The notes beneath the pieces are model-generated. The model saw nothing but the letters and a program-made list of their open reading frames with translations, searched no databases and was not told the DNA's origin. A program made the translations under genes and the position numbers. A DNA stretch of 61,794 nucleotides from an uncultured Roseburia sp. (GTDB lineage: Bacteria > Bacillota > Clostridia > Lachnospirales > Lachnospiraceae), in contig CANTEO010000004.1 of assembly GCA_947652855.1 (NCBI GenBank), positions 1 through 61,794 on the forward strand, written 5' to 3'. Shown piece by piece: positions 59,150 to 61,794 of this stretch; position 1 is the first letter of the stretch; each line of letters begins with the position of its first letter.

Positions 59150-59966
59150 ATTAAAGCGGCAATATCTATCCTATCCCTACATCGTATGGGTCGTCGGCTT
59201 TATCGTGCTTCCCATCCTCATGATTGTTTATTATGGCGTCACGGACTCTGACGCAGGCTTCACGCTCTCGCACATTTTTGCCATCGCCGAGCCCGTCCAC
59301 AGAAAGGCGCTGTTTCTCTCCTTAAAGCTTGCGCTTTCCTGCACCGTCATATGCCTCCTTTTGTCGTATCCGCTTGCGATGATCTTAAGCAACCTGCACT
59401 TAAAGAGACAAAGCTTCGTGGTGTTCGTGTTTGTGCTGCCAATGTGGATGAACATGATGCTCCGCATCCTGGCATGGCAGCTTTTGCTCTCCAACAACGG
59501 CATCCTAAACACGGCCCTGGAATGGATCGGCTTTCCGAAGACGCAGCTTTTGTACACGCCCACCACGGTCGTGTTCGGCATGGTATACGACTTCCTTCCA
59601 TTTATGATTCTGCCCATCTATAACGCAATGGGAAGGATCCGTCAGGACGTCATTGATGCGGCCAGGGACTTAGGCGCAAGCCAGCTTCAGGTGTTTTTTA
59701 AAATCATTCTTCCGCTTAGCATATCCGGGGTGCTAAGCGGCGTCGTCATGGTTTTCGTGCCAGCCCTGACTTCCTTTGTCATCTCCAATCTGCTCGGCGG
59801 CGGCAAGGTGCTTTTAATAGGGAACGTAATTGAGCAGGAATTTATGCAGAACATGGATTGGCACATGGGCAGCGGCCTTTCCATTGTCCTTATGGTATTT
59901 GTGATCGCCAGCATGGCATTTATGAATTCACACAGCAAAGACGGGGAGGGAACTGCGGTATGGTAA
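59142..59966 (+). CDS. potB: Polyamine ABC permease PotB
   Basis: 274 residues from ATG 59142; about six membrane segments with the EAA loop AARDLGASQLQVFFKIILP. Pairs with PotC. The earlier ATG in the frame lies inside potA without a ribosome site. Confidence 0.94.
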   Translation: MRKLKRQYLSYPYIVWVVGFIVLPILMIVYYGVTDSDAGFTLSHIFAIAEPVHRKALFLSLKLALSCTVICLLLSYPLAMILSNLHLKRQSFVVFVFVLPMWMNMMLRILAWQLLLSNNGILNTALEWIGFPKTQLLYTPTTVVFGMVYDFLPFMILPIYNAMGRIRQDVIDAARDLGASQLQVFFKIILPLSISGVLSGVVMVFVPALTSFVISNLLGGGKVLLIGNVIEQEFMQNMDWHMGSGLSIVLMVFVIASMAFMNSHSKDGEGTAVW

Positions 59967-60739
59967 AAAAAATATCTAGCCGGCTCTATCTTACGGCGAT
60001 CTTTTTGTTTTTGTATCTCCCCATCCTGGTTTTGATTGTCCTCTCCTTCAACGACTCCAAATCCAGGGTGGTCTGGGGAGGCTTTACCACCCACTGGTAT
60101 GCGGATATGCTAAAAAACGAAACGATCATGGAGGCGTTCGCCACGACGCTTTGGATTACGCTCACCGCCTCCGTCTTAGCCACCGTCATCGGGACATTTG
60201 CCGCCATCGGCATCCAGGCCATGCGGCGTAAAAAAAAGGCAATTTTGCTTGGCGCAACGAATATCCCTCTGCTAAACGCGGATATTGTGACGGGCATTTC
60301 CATGATGCTGCTGTTTGTGCGCTTCACGAAGCTTGGCTTTTCCACTGTGCTGATTGCGCACCTGACGTTTAACATACCGTATGTCATATTAAACGTCCTC
60401 CCCCGGTTAAACCAAACCAGCCGCTCCGCATACGAGGCTGCGCTTGACCTGGGGGCCTCGCCGGTTTACGCGTTTTACAAAATTGTCTGGCCGGACATCC
60501 TGCCAGGCGTGTTTTCCGGCTTTTTGATGGCGGTCACCATGTCCTTAGACGACTTTTCCATCACCTATTTCACCAAAGGCGCCGGCGTGAACACGTTGTC
60601 CACCATGCTTTACACTGAACTGCGCAAGGGCATCCAGCCGGAGCTGTACGCGCTTTCCACGCTCCTGTTCGCAATTGCGCTGCTGCTGCTTTTGGTTATG
60701 AATTACCGTTCCTCGAAAAAAAATGAACTGCAACATTAA
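59960..60739 (+). CDS. potC: Polyamine ABC permease PotC
   Basis: 259 residues from ATG 59960, overlapping potB by seven bases (ATGGTAA), with GGGAGGG upstream. Six membrane segments; EAA loop AALDLGASPVYAFYKIVWP. Completes the channel. Confidence 0.94.
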   Translation: MVKKISSRLYLTAIFLFLYLPILVLIVLSFNDSKSRVVWGGFTTHWYADMLKNETIMEAFATTLWITLTASVLATVIGTFAAIGIQAMRRKKKAILLGATNIPLLNADIVTGISMMLLFVRFTKLGFSTVLIAHLTFNIPYVILNVLPRLNQTSRSAYEAALDLGASPVYAFYKIVWPDILPGVFSGFLMAVTMSLDDFSITYFTKGAGVNTLSTMLYTELRKGIQPELYALSTLLFAIALLLLLVMNYRSSKKNELQH

Positions 60740-60751
60740 AAGGAGGCTCCC

Positions 60752-61780
60752 ATGAAAAAACGCCTTTCCCTGCTCGCCCTGCTTGCCCTTGCCGCGGCGT
60801 CTGCCGGCTGCGGCAAGGCTGAGGGCAGCGCGAATACGCTCACCATCCTGAATTATGGAAAATATTTTGACCCGGACGCGCTTAAGATGTTTGAGGAAGA
60901 GACCGGGATTCACGTAGAATATGAGGAATACGAAAGCCCGGAAGAGATGTACACAAAATACAAGGCGGGATCCATTGACTACGACCTGCTCTGCACATCC
61001 GACTATATGGTGCAGAAATTAATCAACGAAGGGGAGGCCCTCCCGCTGAATTATGGCAACATCCCGGAATATCAGAACATTGACAGCGCGATCATTGACG
61101 CATCCGCCTCCTTCGACCCAAAGCATGCCTATTCCATCCCCTATTTTTATGGCACAGTCGGCATCCTTTACAACACCGAGGAAGTGAGCGCGTCTGAAGC
61201 GGAGAGTTGGGACGTCCTCTGGAACAGCAAATATGAGGGGAAAATCATAATGGAAAACAGCGTCCGGGATTGTTTTTTGGTTCCCCTAAAGAAGCTTGGC
61301 CACTCCTTAAACACGACGGACGAAGGGGAGCTTCACGAAGCCCTTCAGATGCTCATTGACCAAAAGCCGCTGATCTACGCTTATTTCGTGGATGAAACCG
61401 GGGATGAGATGGCCGCCGGAAACGCTTCTTTGGCCGTTTTATATTCTGGAGAGGCCGCCTATGCGCAGTCCCTTTCCGACAACCTGGCTTTTAGCGTCCC
61501 CAAAGAAGGCTCAAACCTCTGGATTGATTCCTGGTTCCTTCCAAAGACCTGCAAAAATCAGGAAAACGCAGAAAAATTCCTGGATTTTTTGTGCCGGGAA
61601 GACATTGCCAAAATGAATTTTGACTATGTTTACTACGCCACCCCAAACACTGCCGTCTATCATTCTTTGGATGAGGATGAAAAAAACGACGCCACGATTT
61701 TCCCGGATCAAAAAACCCTGGAGCGCTGCGAAGTATACGTCAGCCAGCGCCATCACGTTCGCAATCAACACTTTCTTTGA
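60752..61780 (+). CDS. potD: Polyamine-binding lipoprotein PotD, aberrant C-terminus
   Basis: 342 residues. Lipobox with Cys20 (AAASAGCGK), then the periplasmic-binding fold with ILNYGKYFDPD, YDLLCTSDYMV, SIPYFYGTVGILYN and WIDSWFLPKT. Residues to about 331 (CEVYV) follow the family; the last ten or so, QRHHVRNQHFL, do not look like the usual final helix, and no other frame restores it. The window ends 14 nt later, so a rearrangement or assembly edge is possible. AAAGGAGG precedes the ATG. Confidence 0.85.
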   Translation: MKKRLSLLALLALAAASAGCGKAEGSANTLTILNYGKYFDPDALKMFEEETGIHVEYEEYESPEEMYTKYKAGSIDYDLLCTSDYMVQKLINEGEALPLNYGNIPEYQNIDSAIIDASASFDPKHAYSIPYFYGTVGILYNTEEVSASEAESWDVLWNSKYEGKIIMENSVRDCFLVPLKKLGHSLNTTDEGELHEALQMLIDQKPLIYAYFVDETGDEMAAGNASLAVLYSGEAAYAQSLSDNLAFSVPKEGSNLWIDSWFLPKTCKNQENAEKFLDFLCREDIAKMNFDYVYYATPNTAVYHSLDEDEKNDATIFPDQKTLERCEVYVSQRHHVRNQHFL

Positions 61781-61794
61781 AAGCCCCGCGATAA

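Noticed and set aside
1..61794. CRISPR arrays, tRNA or rRNA genes, insertion sequences, prophage genes
   Set aside because: Looked for on both strands; no regularly spaced repeats, cloverleaf, transposase or phage structural gene was recognised.

Overview
The window reads as chromosomal DNA of a low-motility-gene, gut-type Clostridia, most likely a Lachnospiraceae. The evidence is gene content and order: ireB-ruvX-DUF1292 next to mltG-trmR-U32, hrcA-grpE-dnaK-dnaJ with a CIRCE operator, yceD-rpmF, a single-chain glycyl-tRNA synthetase, an M16C peptidase of PreP type, AGGAGG ribosome sites and sigma-A promoters. There is no rRNA, tRNA, CRISPR array, prophage or insertion sequence that I can see. 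Both ends cut into genes or end abnormally.

Layout. 1-13600: a partial unknown gene, then a long minus-strand block for RNA metabolism and tRNA modification (lactonase, TrhP1-like U32, TrmR-like methyltransferase, catalytic-domain-less MltG, YlbF, RNase J, DUF1292, RuvX, IreB, MtaB, ThiI, cysteine desulfurase, RsmE, PrmA, J-domain protein), with a plus-strand Crh-like HPr gene. Two inverted copies of a 76-nt hairpin element bracket mtaB and the HPr gene. 13970-18900: the heat-shock operon hrcA-grpE-dnaK-dnaJ. 19000-27200: ribosomal, repair and peptidase genes (rpmF, yceD, glyS, lipoprotein, YqzL-like, recO, era, M16C peptidase, cold shock protein). 27300-35200: PHP phosphoesterase, then pheA and a polyphosphate cluster (DUF815 ATPase, ppx, ppk1, HAD phosphatase). 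35300-41200: DUF5050 protein, an antibiotic-resistance type ABC-F gene behind a three-codon leader peptide and attenuator, a membrane protein and a chemotaxis receptor.

41300-49140 is a compact biotin operon: a BioW-BioF fusion, bioB, bioD, a six-helix membrane protein of unknown function, bioA and a nuclease-helicase, every junction overlapping, under a promoter covered by a BirA-type operator. 49240-53800: DUF4422 protein, groES-groEL with a second CIRCE, a HAD phosphatase and a small membrane protein. 53900-57400: a response regulator, one ABC ATPase, one permease and a histidine kinase, of the peptide-antibiotic sensing and efflux kind. 57500-end: a cupin-XRE regulator followed by potABCD for polyamine uptake; the PotD tail diverges just before the window ends.

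The items I would look at first are the attenuated ABC-F gene, the unknown membrane protein inside the biotin operon, and the paired hairpin elements whose only two differences compensate each other.
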